DNA of 64,000 nucleotides from assembly GCF_022213955.1 (NCBI RefSeq), contig NZ_JAKNTW010000018.1, forward strand, positions 186,001 to 250,000, written 5' to 3'. A program made the translations under genes and the position numbers. Each line of letters starts with the position of its first letter. Position 1 is the first letter of the stretch. Positions 17,203 to 24,716 of this stretch are shown piece by piece. A model generated the notes under the pieces. That model made no database searches. It saw only the letters and a program-made list of their open reading frames with translations, and was not told where the DNA came from. Origin of the DNA: Dolomitihabitans soli (GTDB lineage Bacteria > Actinomycetota > Actinomycetes > Streptosporangiales > Streptosporangiaceae).

Positions 17203-17257
17203 ATCGCTTGACTTCATGTTGACATTAACTTGCAGACTTGGCTCCACGTCAAGCGAT
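17203..17257. promoter_or_regulatory. MerR-type divergent promoter with 10-bp inverted repeat
   Basis: On the minus strand TTGACG (plus 17247-17252) and TAATGT (plus 17222-17227) are separated by 19 bp, the over-long spacer typical of MerR-controlled promoters. Outer arms ATCGCTTGAC (17203-17212) and GTCAAGCGAT (17248-17257) are perfect inverted repeats. A TAACTT at 17226-17231 may be the plus-strand -10 for the reductase gene. Confidence 0.7.
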
Positions 17258-17276
17258 CACCTTTGTGGAGGCAGAC

Positions 17277-18221
17277 ATGTTCGACGCTGTCATAGTCGGC
17301 GCGGGCCCGGCCGGCCTGGCCGCCGCCCTGACCCTGGGGCGGGCCCACCGTACGGTGCTCCTGCTCGATGCCGGGGACGGCCGTAACGCCCCGGCGCGGG
17401 CGGTGCACAACTTCCTGACCCGGGACGGCACGCCGACTGCCCGGTTGCGCGAGCTCGGCCGCGAGGAGCTGACGGCCTATCCGGCGGTACGGATCCGCGA
17501 CGAGACGATCACCGGCGTCCGCGTTCTCGACGAGGGCGGCTTCCACCTGGACTCCTCCGACGGCGGTACGGCGAGCGCGCGACGGCTCCTGCTGGCCACC
17601 GGGCTGGCCGACGAGCTTCCCGGCCCGCGCGGAACCGGAGAGTTGTGGGGCCGTTCCGCCTTTCACTGTCCCTACTGCCACGGCTACGAGTGCACCGGCA
17701 AACCGGTCGCGGTGATCGGCGCGGCCCCGGCCAGGGTACGGCTGGCGCTGCAGCTGAGCCGCTTCGCCGCCGACGTCGCGCTCTGCACCGGCGGCGAGCC
17801 GCTCGACCCCGCGTCGCGCGCGAAGCTGGAGTCGAACGGTGTCACCGTGCGGTGCGAGGCCGTGGCCCGTCTGGAGGCGACCGGTGACCGGCTCGACCGG
17901 ATCGTGTTCGAGAGCGGCCCGCCGCTCGACAGGGACGCCGTGTTCGTCGTCAACGTGCCGCGCCAGCGCTCCGACCTGGCCGCCCATCTCGGCTGCGCGT
18001 CCTTCGCCGACGGGTGCGTGGAGGTGAACGAGTTCGGCCGGACCAGCGTGCCGGGAGTGTACGCGGCGGGTGACATGGCGCGGCGGGCCACCGTGCCGAT
18101 GCCGCTGGCCGCGGTCGTCACGGCGGCGGCGAGTGGCACCGTCGCCGGCGCGGTCATCGACCAGGACCTGCTCGCCGCCGACTTCGACCTGCCCGACCCG
18201 TTCGCGCAGGCGAAGGGCTGA
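17277..18221 (+). CDS. Thioredoxin reductase-like FAD/NAD(P) disulfide oxidoreductase
   Basis: 314 residues. It has an FAD-binding GAGPAGLAAALTLGRA at residue 8 onward, a redox pair CPYC in FHCPYCHGYE near residues 132-135, an NAD(P) site VIGAAPARVRLALQ and a C-terminal FAD motif GVYAAGDMARR. The domain order is that of low-molecular-weight thioredoxin reductase, but the CPYC motif resembles flavin dithiol oxidases/reductases that act on small molecules. The ATG at 17277 follows GGAGG. It is divergent from merR and five bases upstream of an exporter gene, which suggests thiol-linked detoxification. Confidence 0.82.
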   Translation: MFDAVIVGAGPAGLAAALTLGRAHRTVLLLDAGDGRNAPARAVHNFLTRDGTPTARLRELGREELTAYPAVRIRDETITGVRVLDEGGFHLDSSDGGTASARRLLLATGLADELPGPRGTGELWGRSAFHCPYCHGYECTGKPVAVIGAAPARVRLALQLSRFAADVALCTGGEPLDPASRAKLESNGVTVRCEAVARLEATGDRLDRIVFESGPPLDRDAVFVVNVPRQRSDLAAHLGCASFADGCVEVNEFGRTSVPGVYAAGDMARRATVPMPLAAVVTAAASGTVAGAVIDQDLLAADFDLPDPFAQAKG

Positions 18222-18226
18222 GCGAA

Positions 18227-19666
18227 GTGTCCGCGGACATCACTCAGACCACGTCCGGCGCCCCGCCCAGGGCGAGCAACGTGCCGCTCGCCACGGCCGG
18301 CCTCCTGATCGGCATGCTGCTGTCGGTCCTGGACCAGACGGTGGTGGCCATCGCCCTGCCCGCCATCGCCGCCGACCTGGGCGGCATGGACGCGATCGGC
18401 TGGATCATCACCTCCTACGTGCTGGCCTCGACCGCGACCGGCGCCCTCTACGGCCGCGTCAGCGACCGGTTCGGCCGGCGCGCGGTCTTCACCGCCGCGG
18501 TCGCCGTCTTCGTCGCCGGCTCCGCGCTGTGCGGGCTGGCCCAGACGACGCCCCAGCTGATCGCCGCCAGGACTCTGCAGGGCGTCGGCGCCGGCGCGTT
18601 GTTCGTGCTGCCCACGATCGCCCTGTCGGAGCTGTACCCGCAGCGCCTGCGCAGCAGGGTCCAGGGCCTCACCGGAGGCGTCTTCGCCCTGGCTAGCGTA
18701 GGCGGGCCGCTCGCGGGCGGAGCGATCACCGACGCCGTGGGCTGGCGCTGGATCTTCTACATCAACCTGCCCCTCGGCCTGCTCGGCATGGCCCTCGTCG
18801 CGTTCGCGCTACGGCTGCCCAGGACGGCCGCCGGCGGCAAAATCGATGTCACGGGGGCCGTGCTGATCGCGGGGGCGACGGTGAGCCTGCTGCTGGTGGC
18901 CGAATGGGGCGGCCGTGCCCATGCCTGGACCTCCGGCGTGATCCTCTTGACGGCCGGGACCTTCGCGGTGCTGCTGGCACTGTTCGTGTGGTGGGAAAGA
19001 CGTGCGGCCAACCCGCTGATCCCGCTGCGGCTGTTCGCCGACCCCGCGCTGCGCGTCGCCCTGCCCGCCACCGCGTTGCTCGGCGCGCTGCTCGGAGGGT
19101 CGATCGTCTACCTGCCCACCTATCTGCAGGCCGCCTACGGCATGGGCGCCACCCAGGCGGGCCTCGCGCTCAATCCGTACGTCATCACGTTCATGGCGGT
19201 GTCCGCACTGGCCGGCGCCCGCGTCGGCGCGAACGGCCGGTTCAAGCCCTACCTGCTCGCCGGCTCCGTGATCGTGGTCGTGGGGTTCGCGCTACTGGGC
19301 CGGGTGGATTCCGGCACGGCCTACGCCCTGCTCGCCGTGGAGCTCGGGGTGCTGGGCGCCGGCTTCGGGCTGCTGATGCAGAACCTGGTGGTCGTCGCGC
19401 AGAACGCGGCCTCCCCCGCGGATCTGGCGGCCACCACCTCCGCCGCGGTGTCCGTCCGCGGCCTCGGCCTCTCGCTCGGGGTGGCGATCTTCGGGAACCT
19501 GCTCACCCGGGAACTCCAGGGCCGCGCTCCGGGCCCGGAGGCGACGGCCGCGGCCATCCCCGACGTCCTCTTCTGGGGCATGCCCGCCGCCGTCGTCCTG
19601 GTGGCGCTGATGGCGCTGCTGCCCCGGACGGTCGATCGCGCCCGCCGGGCAGAGCCAGGACGATGA
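18227..19666 (+). CDS. MFS multidrug exporter, DHA2 (14-helix) type
   Basis: 479-residue inner-membrane proton antiporter of the EmrB/QacA group. Motif C-like LDQTVVAIALPAIAADLGG is in helix 1, motif A-like GRVSDRFGRR follows helix 2, and about 14 hydrophobic segments continue to the end. The GTG at 18227 lies directly behind the flavin reductase stop, so the two form one unit under the MerR promoter. The exported compound is unknown; co-expression with a CPYC reductase suggests a redox-active or disulfide-containing toxin. Confidence 0.88.
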   Translation: MSADITQTTSGAPPRASNVPLATAGLLIGMLLSVLDQTVVAIALPAIAADLGGMDAIGWIITSYVLASTATGALYGRVSDRFGRRAVFTAAVAVFVAGSALCGLAQTTPQLIAARTLQGVGAGALFVLPTIALSELYPQRLRSRVQGLTGGVFALASVGGPLAGGAITDAVGWRWIFYINLPLGLLGMALVAFALRLPRTAAGGKIDVTGAVLIAGATVSLLLVAEWGGRAHAWTSGVILLTAGTFAVLLALFVWWERRAANPLIPLRLFADPALRVALPATALLGALLGGSIVYLPTYLQAAYGMGATQAGLALNPYVITFMAVSALAGARVGANGRFKPYLLAGSVIVVVGFALLGRVDSGTAYALLAVELGVLGAGFGLLMQNLVVVAQNAASPADLAATTSAAVSVRGLGLSLGVAIFGNLLTRELQGRAPGPEATAAAIPDVLFWGMPAAVVLVALMALLPRTVDRARRAEPGR

Positions 19667-19708
19667 CGAGCCCCCGGTGTCGGACGATCGCCGGGTCGTG
19701 GACCGGAG

Positions 19709-19739
19709 GCCCGCGCCGTACCTCGGGTGCGGCGCGGGC
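19709..19739. terminator. Convergent hairpin terminator
   Basis: Perfect 10-bp arms GCCCGCGCCG (19709-19718) and CGGCGCGGGC (19730-19739) with an 11-base loop, between the exporter and the secreted nuclease gene on the opposite strand. Confidence 0.75.
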
Positions 19740-19756
19740 GTGAGCGGCGCGGGTGG

Positions 19757-22126
19757 TCAGCGGCCGCCGGGGAGGGTCAGGCCGATGATGAGCGGGTCGT
19801 GGTCGGAGGAGCGGTAGGCGTCCGGCTTGTAGAGGCCGGGCGGGTTGTACTCGGTGTTGTAGTCGAGGATGAGCGGCTCGTCGGCGTTGTTGTGCCAGAT
19901 GGTGGCGCTGGTCACGCGCTTGAGCAGTTGCCTGCCGACCAGGACGTGGTCCAGTTCGCCCGACAGGCCGTCGAAGACGTAGCTGTAGCGCAGCGGCGAG
20001 GGGACGAACCTCTTGGTCACGCTGGTCAGGCCGCCCGCTTCGAGGGTGTCGATCGGGTCCTCCTCGCCGTAGGCGTTGAGGTCGCCGAGGACGAGCGGGT
20101 TCGGCAGGTCCAGGGAGCCGATCAGGTCGAGTACGGCGCGGGCCTGACGGACCCGCTCGGCGTTGAAGCAGCTCTGGCCGTCACCCTGGTCCTGGTCCGC
20201 ACCGGTCGCACCGTCGCAGCCCTTGGACTTGAAGTGGTTGACGATCATGGTGAACGGCTGGCCCCCGGCGGTCCGCCTGAAGGTCTGGATCAGCGGTGGC
20301 CGGCGGAACACCGGGTCGGCGGACGACTGGGCGGCGCCGACCGGCGAGAGCTTCGCGGGCTTGTAGATGGCCGCCACCTTGATCTCGTCGGTGCCCGGGA
20401 CCGGGTGGCCGAGCGCCGCGTAGGTGCCCGCCCCGACCTCGGCGTTGAGCGCGTCCACCAGGGCGTTCAGCGCGGTCTGGCCGTTGTTCTCGACCTCCAT
20501 CAGGCCCACGGCGTCCGCGTTGAGCGCCTTGAGCGTGGCCACCAGCTTGGCGAGCTGCCGTTGCTGCTCCTGCTGGGTGTCGGCGCCGCGCGCGTCGAGG
20601 GTGGTGAACCAGTTGAGCGTGTTGAGGCTGGCCACCTTGACGTTCCCGAGCACCGGGAACGGCTTCGGCAGGCGCGGGTTGGTGCGCAGGAAGTCGATCG
20701 GCTTGGTCGGCTGGAGCCGGTACGAGCCGAATCCGTAGCCGAGGACCCCGGTGATGCCGAGCGCGCCGTCACCCGCCCGTACGGCACGCGGCGTGGTGAA
20801 GGGCACGGAGGGCGGGTTCTGCACGGTCGAGCCGTCGTCGATGAGCAGCCGGCGGCGGTCGTTCAGGGCGGCGTCGACGCCCGGCCGGTCGGTGGGCTGG
20901 TAGAGGCGCCCCTCCGAGGAGACGGTGACCTCGCCGAACCGGCCGAGCTGGTAGTGCTCGCTGACGGTCAGCAGTTCGGGGAAGGTGACGAGCATGTTCT
21001 CCAGGGGTTCGAAGGTGACGCCCTGGGGGCGGGGCAGGCTCTGCCGTACGGGCTGGACGGTGCCGGTGCCGCAGACGTCGGCGGCGGTGACCGGGGACAG
21101 CTCGGTCCAGCCGTTGAACTCCACGACCCTGCCGGTGACCAGCACCTTGTCACCCGGCTTCACGTCCGTGACGGACGGTCCCGCGAAGGCGAAGAGGGCG
21201 TCGGAGGTGGCCGGGTCGGCGTCGGGGGTGGGGTCCTGCAGGAAGAAACCGCCGAGCTGGGTGCTCTGCTGGAAGTCGGCGGTCACCACGCCTTCGACGC
21301 GGACGGTCTGCCCGGCCAGCGGCGTGGCGTCGCCGGAGCCCTGCACCTCGGCGATCTGATGGGTGGCCGGCCGCTCACACGGGTCGCCCGTGGGCGTGGG
21401 AGTGGGAGTGGGCGTGGGCGTGGGCGTGGGCGTGGGCGTGGGCGTCGGAGTGGGGTCCACGCCGCCGCAGGGGGCGGGCGGGGTGGCGGTGTTGCGCGGC
21501 TCGGGAACGCCGGTCGTCAGGTCCGCGCTGTTGTCGTCGGTGTCGGCGCAGCCGTGGTCCGCGCGCCGGCCGGAGGTCGTGGCGCTCAGCGCGGGGGCCG
21601 GGGCGCCCTCGAAGTAGTCGGCCCCGCCGTACCCGACGAGGTCGGCGATCAGCGCGGTCTGCTCCGGGGTGCACGGGGTCGAGCCGCCGTTGCACGCGAG
21701 CCCGGCGGCGGCGCGGACCAGCACGACCTTGCCCGCCGTGCCGCTCATGTTGGCCGAGCCGGTGGAGTCGGGGGTGGGGAGCGGGGAGCCGTTGGCGCCG
21801 CCGGCGAGCCGTACCAGGTGATACTGGCCGGGGGCCAGGGTGCCGGAGAGCGGGGCGACGGGGTTGGCGCCGAAGGTGCCGGTGCCGGTGGCGCTGGCGT
21901 ACTGGACTGACCAGCCGTCCAGGGACGCGGGCGCGGAGCCGCGGTTGAACAGCTCGACGTAGTCGTTCGCCAGCGGCGCGCCGCTGTTCCCGCCGCCGCC
22001 GTACACCTGGCTGACGACGAGGGAGCCCGGCGCCGCGGCGGCCGGGGCGGAGGACAGGGTCGCCATCCCGACGGCGGACACGCCGAGGGCGACGAGGGCG
22101 GCTAACGCCCGGGTCAAAGCACGCAT
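19757..22126 (-). CDS. Secreted ExeM/NucH-type nuclease with lamin-tail domain
   Basis: About 789 residues. A Sec signal peptide ends near residue 32 (after an AAAA run) and is followed by a lamin-tail domain (SLVVSQVYGGGG, NDYVELFN). Then come a Thr-Pro repeat linker, an OB-like region (VRVEGVVTADF) and a C-terminal endonuclease/exonuclease/phosphatase domain. Catalytic motifs are LMEVENNG, NHFKSKG, LGDLNAYGEEDP and SSDHDPLI. It degrades extracellular DNA, for nutrient or phosphate scavenging. The ATG at 22126 is chosen because the signal peptide starts there. A PHO-box-like repeat lies 34-62 bases upstream. Confidence 0.88.
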   Translation of the reverse strand: MRALTRALAALVALGVSAVGMATLSSAPAAAAPGSLVVSQVYGGGGNSGAPLANDYVELFNRGSAPASLDGWSVQYASATGTGTFGANPVAPLSGTLAPGQYHLVRLAGGANGSPLPTPDSTGSANMSGTAGKVVLVRAAAGLACNGGSTPCTPEQTALIADLVGYGGADYFEGAPAPALSATTSGRRADHGCADTDDNSADLTTGVPEPRNTATPPAPCGGVDPTPTPTPTPTPTPTPTPTPTPTGDPCERPATHQIAEVQGSGDATPLAGQTVRVEGVVTADFQQSTQLGGFFLQDPTPDADPATSDALFAFAGPSVTDVKPGDKVLVTGRVVEFNGWTELSPVTAADVCGTGTVQPVRQSLPRPQGVTFEPLENMLVTFPELLTVSEHYQLGRFGEVTVSSEGRLYQPTDRPGVDAALNDRRRLLIDDGSTVQNPPSVPFTTPRAVRAGDGALGITGVLGYGFGSYRLQPTKPIDFLRTNPRLPKPFPVLGNVKVASLNTLNWFTTLDARGADTQQEQQRQLAKLVATLKALNADAVGLMEVENNGQTALNALVDALNAEVGAGTYAALGHPVPGTDEIKVAAIYKPAKLSPVGAAQSSADPVFRRPPLIQTFRRTAGGQPFTMIVNHFKSKGCDGATGADQDQGDGQSCFNAERVRQARAVLDLIGSLDLPNPLVLGDLNAYGEEDPIDTLEAGGLTSVTKRFVPSPLRYSYVFDGLSGELDHVLVGRQLLKRVTSATIWHNNADEPLILDYNTEYNPPGLYKPDAYRSSDHDPLIIGLTLPGGR
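21389..21457 (-). repeat. Hexanucleotide repeat coding for Thr-Pro linker
   Basis: About eleven copies of a GTGGGC-type hexamer (plus strand; GTGGGA variants at two places) lie inside the nuclease gene. They encode alternating Thr and Pro, giving a rigid extended linker between the lamin-tail and downstream domains. Copy number is likely to vary between strains by slippage in steps of two residues. Confidence 0.85.
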
Positions 22127-22159
22127 GCCCGGAGCGTAGAACCGCCGCACCGCTGAAAG

Positions 22160-22188
22160 GGCGCGTCATAGGTGGATAGACGGTGAAA
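22160..22188 (-). promoter_or_regulatory. Candidate PHO box (PhoP binding repeats)
   Basis: Read on the minus strand, TTTCACC, ATCCACC and ACGCGCC are spaced exactly 11 bases apart. They resemble the GTTCACC direct repeats bound by PhoP of the PhoR-PhoP phosphate-starvation system. The site lies just upstream of the secreted nuclease gene, whose product would release phosphate from DNA. Confidence 0.45.
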
Positions 22189-22406
22189 TCGAGAACTCTG
22201 ACAGTATCTGTCGATGCCCCCCGGCCAGGTATGTCCGCCCCATGCCTTGACAGCGTCCCGTCATCGATTTTCGGGGGAGCGGAGCCGTCCCCGACCCGTG
22301 GCCAGGGAAAGGTCAGGGGAGTCCCTGATTACGGTGTCCGGGTCGGCCCTGGAAGGATGAAACCCGCGGGAGCCGCGCGTGGCAGGGGGATCGAGGAGCT
22401 GGGGAG

Positions 22407-23087
22407 ATGTCTGCGGGAACGAGCCTCATCGATGACTACGTGGACTCCCTCGGCCGCACCCTCAAGGGCCCCGGCCGACCGAAGCGCGATCTGGTCGCCG
22501 AGGCGCGCGACAGCCTGCTCGACACGGCGGACGCGCTGGAGGAGGACGGGCTCGACCGGGTGGTGGCGGAGCGGACGGCCGTGCTGGAGTTCGGCGACGT
22601 GCGCGCGATCGCGCCCGGCTACCAGCGGGAGCTGACCGTCTGCGTCGGGCGGCGGCTGGCGGCGTTGCTGTTCGCGACCGTGCCGGCGACCGCGCTGATG
22701 TGGTCGGTCATCTGGCAGATCTTCCCCACCGCCCCGGCCGGCGCGGTGATCCAGCCCGGCTGGTTCGTTCCCGTCGCACGGTCGCTGGACATCCTCCAGC
22801 TCATCACCGGCGTGCTCGGCGCGGTCGTGCTGGTCATGCTGGGGCGGGGGTCGCGCCGGCTGCGCAGGCCGGAGCGGGTCACCCGGGCGCTGGCGGTGTT
22901 CGTCTGGGCGATGCTGGCGCTCTCACTCGTCCTGTGCGCGGCGCTCACGTTCGGCGCGCACGGCCTCGACGGCTTCGACGGTTATCCACCGGGCCTCGTG
23001 GCGTCGCTGCTGAGCTGGCTCTTCTGGATGGCCCAGGGCTACGGCGCGATCCGCTGCATGCGGGTGAGCCGGCTGCACCTCGCCTGA
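22407..23087 (+). CDS. Permease prefix domain 1-type membrane protein
   Basis: 226 residues. The first 75 form a soluble helical prefix (IDDYVDSLGRTLKGPGRPKRD, EARDSLLDTADAL) of the HAAS/permease-prefix kind. Four hydrophobic helices follow. Such proteins commonly sit beside PadR regulators and are thought to sense or modulate envelope functions; the exact job is unknown. Here the neighbouring padR gene is convergent, only 12 bases from the stop, and not upstream in the same operon as is usual. Confidence 0.7.
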   Translation: MSAGTSLIDDYVDSLGRTLKGPGRPKRDLVAEARDSLLDTADALEEDGLDRVVAERTAVLEFGDVRAIAPGYQRELTVCVGRRLAALLFATVPATALMWSVIWQIFPTAPAGAVIQPGWFVPVARSLDILQLITGVLGAVVLVMLGRGSRRLRRPERVTRALAVFVWAMLALSLVLCAALTFGAHGLDGFDGYPPGLVASLLSWLFWMAQGYGAIRCMRVSRLHLA

Positions 23088-23099
23088 CCCGCCCTTCGC

Positions 23100-23429
23100 T
23101 CACGGAGTCGCGCGCGGCGCGATCACACTGCCGATCACGCTGGAGAACTCCCGCCAGTCGGAACGCTCGCCTTCCAGCGCCCGGTGCCCGGACGCGGTCA
23201 GCCGGTAGGTCCTGCGCTTGCGCCCGCCGACGGTCGCCCACTCGCTGGTGAGGTGGCCGATCCGCTCCAGACGGCGCAGCGCGGGGTAGACGGTGCCGGT
23301 CGGGACGGCGAGCGCACCCCCGCTGCGTTCCTGCAACGCCTCGATGATCGCGTATCCGTGCAGCGGCTGGTGCTCAAGCACGGAGAGCAGCAGGGCGTCC
23401 ATATGGCCCCGGAGCGCGTCGGTGTTCAC
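23100..23429 (-). CDS. PadR-family transcriptional regulator
   Basis: 109-residue regulator with a winged helix: LLSVLEHQPLHGYAIIEAL, VPTGTVYPALRRLERIGHL and a beta-wing KRRTYRLTASG, with a short C-terminal dimerisation helix. The start is GTG at 23429 with no good ribosome site. It is divergent from cydABDC, with three 11-bp repeats in the 87-base gap, so control of the cytochrome bd genes (and of itself) is likely. The gene also converges on the permease-prefix gene, so that protein may be a functional partner. Confidence 0.85.
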   Translation of the reverse strand: MNTDALRGHMDALLLSVLEHQPLHGYAIIEALQERSGGALAVPTGTVYPALRRLERIGHLTSEWATVGGRKRRTYRLTASGHRALEGERSDWREFSSVIGSVIAPRATP

Positions 23430-23450
23430 GATCCAACTCTATCTCTGTCC

Positions 23451-23491
23451 AACATGTAGGCAGTCTATATGTAGACTCTCTATATGTAGAC
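23451..23491. promoter_or_regulatory. Triple-repeat operator between padR and cydA
   Basis: AACATGTAGGC (23451), TATATGTAGAC (23466) and TATATGTAGAC (23481) recur with an exact 15-bp period. The middle copy is also part of an inverted repeat AGTCTA-N4-TAGACT (23462-23477). The stretch is AT-rich in a GC-rich background and holds the promoters of both genes. PadR binding here is inferred. Confidence 0.65.
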
Positions 23492-23516
23492 AGGCACAAC
23501 GACGGAGTTGACAGCG

Positions 23517-24707
23517 ATGGACGCGCTCGATCTGGCCAGGACGCAATTCGCGGTGACAGGAAGCCTGCACTTCCTGTTCGTCGTGCTCACCCTGGGCCTC
23601 GCCCCCCTGGTGGCGATCATGCAGACCAGGCACGCGATCACCGGCAAGCCGATCTTCGGGCGGATGACCCGGTTCTGGGGCCAGATCTATGTGATCAACT
23701 ACGCCCTCGGGATCTTCACCGGGCTGGTGATGGAGTTCCAGTTCGGCCTGAGCTGGAGCGGCCTGTCCCACTTCGCCGGCGACGTGTTCGGCGCACCGCT
23801 CGCGATCGAGACCCTGGTCGCGTTCTTCCTGGAGTCCACCTTCCTCGGGTTGTGGATCTTCGGCTGGCACCGGCTGCCCAAGTGGCTGCACCTCGCCTGC
23901 ATCTGGCTGGTCACGCTCACCGCCTACGCGTCCGCTTTCTGGATCATGGTGGCGAACTCGTTCCTGCAGAACCCGGTGGGCTCGGAACTGCGCGGCGACC
24001 ACCTGGCACTGACCGACTTCGGCGCCCTGCTGACCAACCCCAGCCTGGTGTTCGCGTTTCCGCACGTCATCAGCGCCGGGCTGTGGACCGGCGGCTTCGT
24101 CATCATCGGGGCCAGCGCCTACCACCTGCTGAAGCGCACCGCCGAGCAGGAGTTCTTCACCCGCTCACTCCGCCTGGGCGTGGTCACCGCGCTCATCGGC
24201 TCGCTGTCCACCGTCGGCTTCGGCTACGCCCAGTTCGGCGCCGTCGGCGAGGTCCAGCCGGACAAGTTCGACGGCGCCCCGCTGGCCGCCGCCGGCCTCG
24301 GATTCATGATGCTCATCGGTGAGCTCCTGCAGTTCGTGGTGTTGTTCGCGCTGCTGCCGCTGCTGATCCGAAACGCCCTCGCCCGCTGGCGGTGGACCCA
24401 TCCCCTCCTCATCATGATGACCCCGCTGCCCTTCCTCGCCGCGATCCTCGGCTGGCTGGCCCGCGAGGTCGGGCGGCAGCCGTGGCTGATCCAGGACCGG
24501 CTCCTCGTGGCCGACGCCATGTCCCCCGGGCTCACCTCCGGCATGGTCACCGGCTCGCTGATCGCCTTCACCGGCGTGCTGGGCCTGCTCGCCGTCATCG
24601 ACTACGCGCTGATCGCCCGCGCCGTACGGCGGGGCCCGTCCGCGACCTTCCTGGGCGCCCGCGAGGAGCCCGGCACCCCCGACCGCGCCCCGGCGCTGAG
24701 CCTGTAG
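23517..24707 (+). CDS. cydA: Cytochrome bd-type quinol oxidase subunit I (short form)
   Basis: 396-residue membrane subunit that carries the hemes of the bd oxidase and oxidises quinol. His18 (SLHFLF) and His183 (AFPHVISAG) fit the two axial heme ligands, and GRQPW is present near the end. It is 70-120 residues shorter than typical CydA. The long periplasmic Q-loop that follows the GYAQ..QPxK region is almost absent, and the usual QPMKxAAxEA reads QPDKFDGAP. The ATG at 23517 has GGAG upstream; the TTG at 23508 is too close to it. First gene of cydABDC. Confidence 0.9.
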   Translation: MDALDLARTQFAVTGSLHFLFVVLTLGLAPLVAIMQTRHAITGKPIFGRMTRFWGQIYVINYALGIFTGLVMEFQFGLSWSGLSHFAGDVFGAPLAIETLVAFFLESTFLGLWIFGWHRLPKWLHLACIWLVTLTAYASAFWIMVANSFLQNPVGSELRGDHLALTDFGALLTNPSLVFAFPHVISAGLWTGGFVIIGASAYHLLKRTAEQEFFTRSLRLGVVTALIGSLSTVGFGYAQFGAVGEVQPDKFDGAPLAAAGLGFMMLIGELLQFVVLFALLPLLIRNALARWRWTHPLLIMMTPLPFLAAILGWLAREVGRQPWLIQDRLLVADAMSPGLTSGMVTGSLIAFTGVLGLLAVIDYALIARAVRRGPSATFLGAREEPGTPDRAPALSL

Positions 24708-24716
24708 GAGACGGCC

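Noticed and set aside
21389-21457. Regular repeat that could suggest a CRISPR or satellite array
   Set aside because: Hexamer units without spacers, in frame, encoding Thr-Pro inside the nuclease.
19727-21910. Long plus-strand open frame opposite the secreted nuclease
   Set aside because: Val/Gly/Arg-rich antisense reading with no homology. The minus-strand nuclease has clear domains and a signal peptide.
23430-23516. Rex (NADH-sensing) operator for cydABDC
   Set aside because: No TTGTGAA-N4-TTCACAA-like dyad found; only the 15-bp-period repeats are present.
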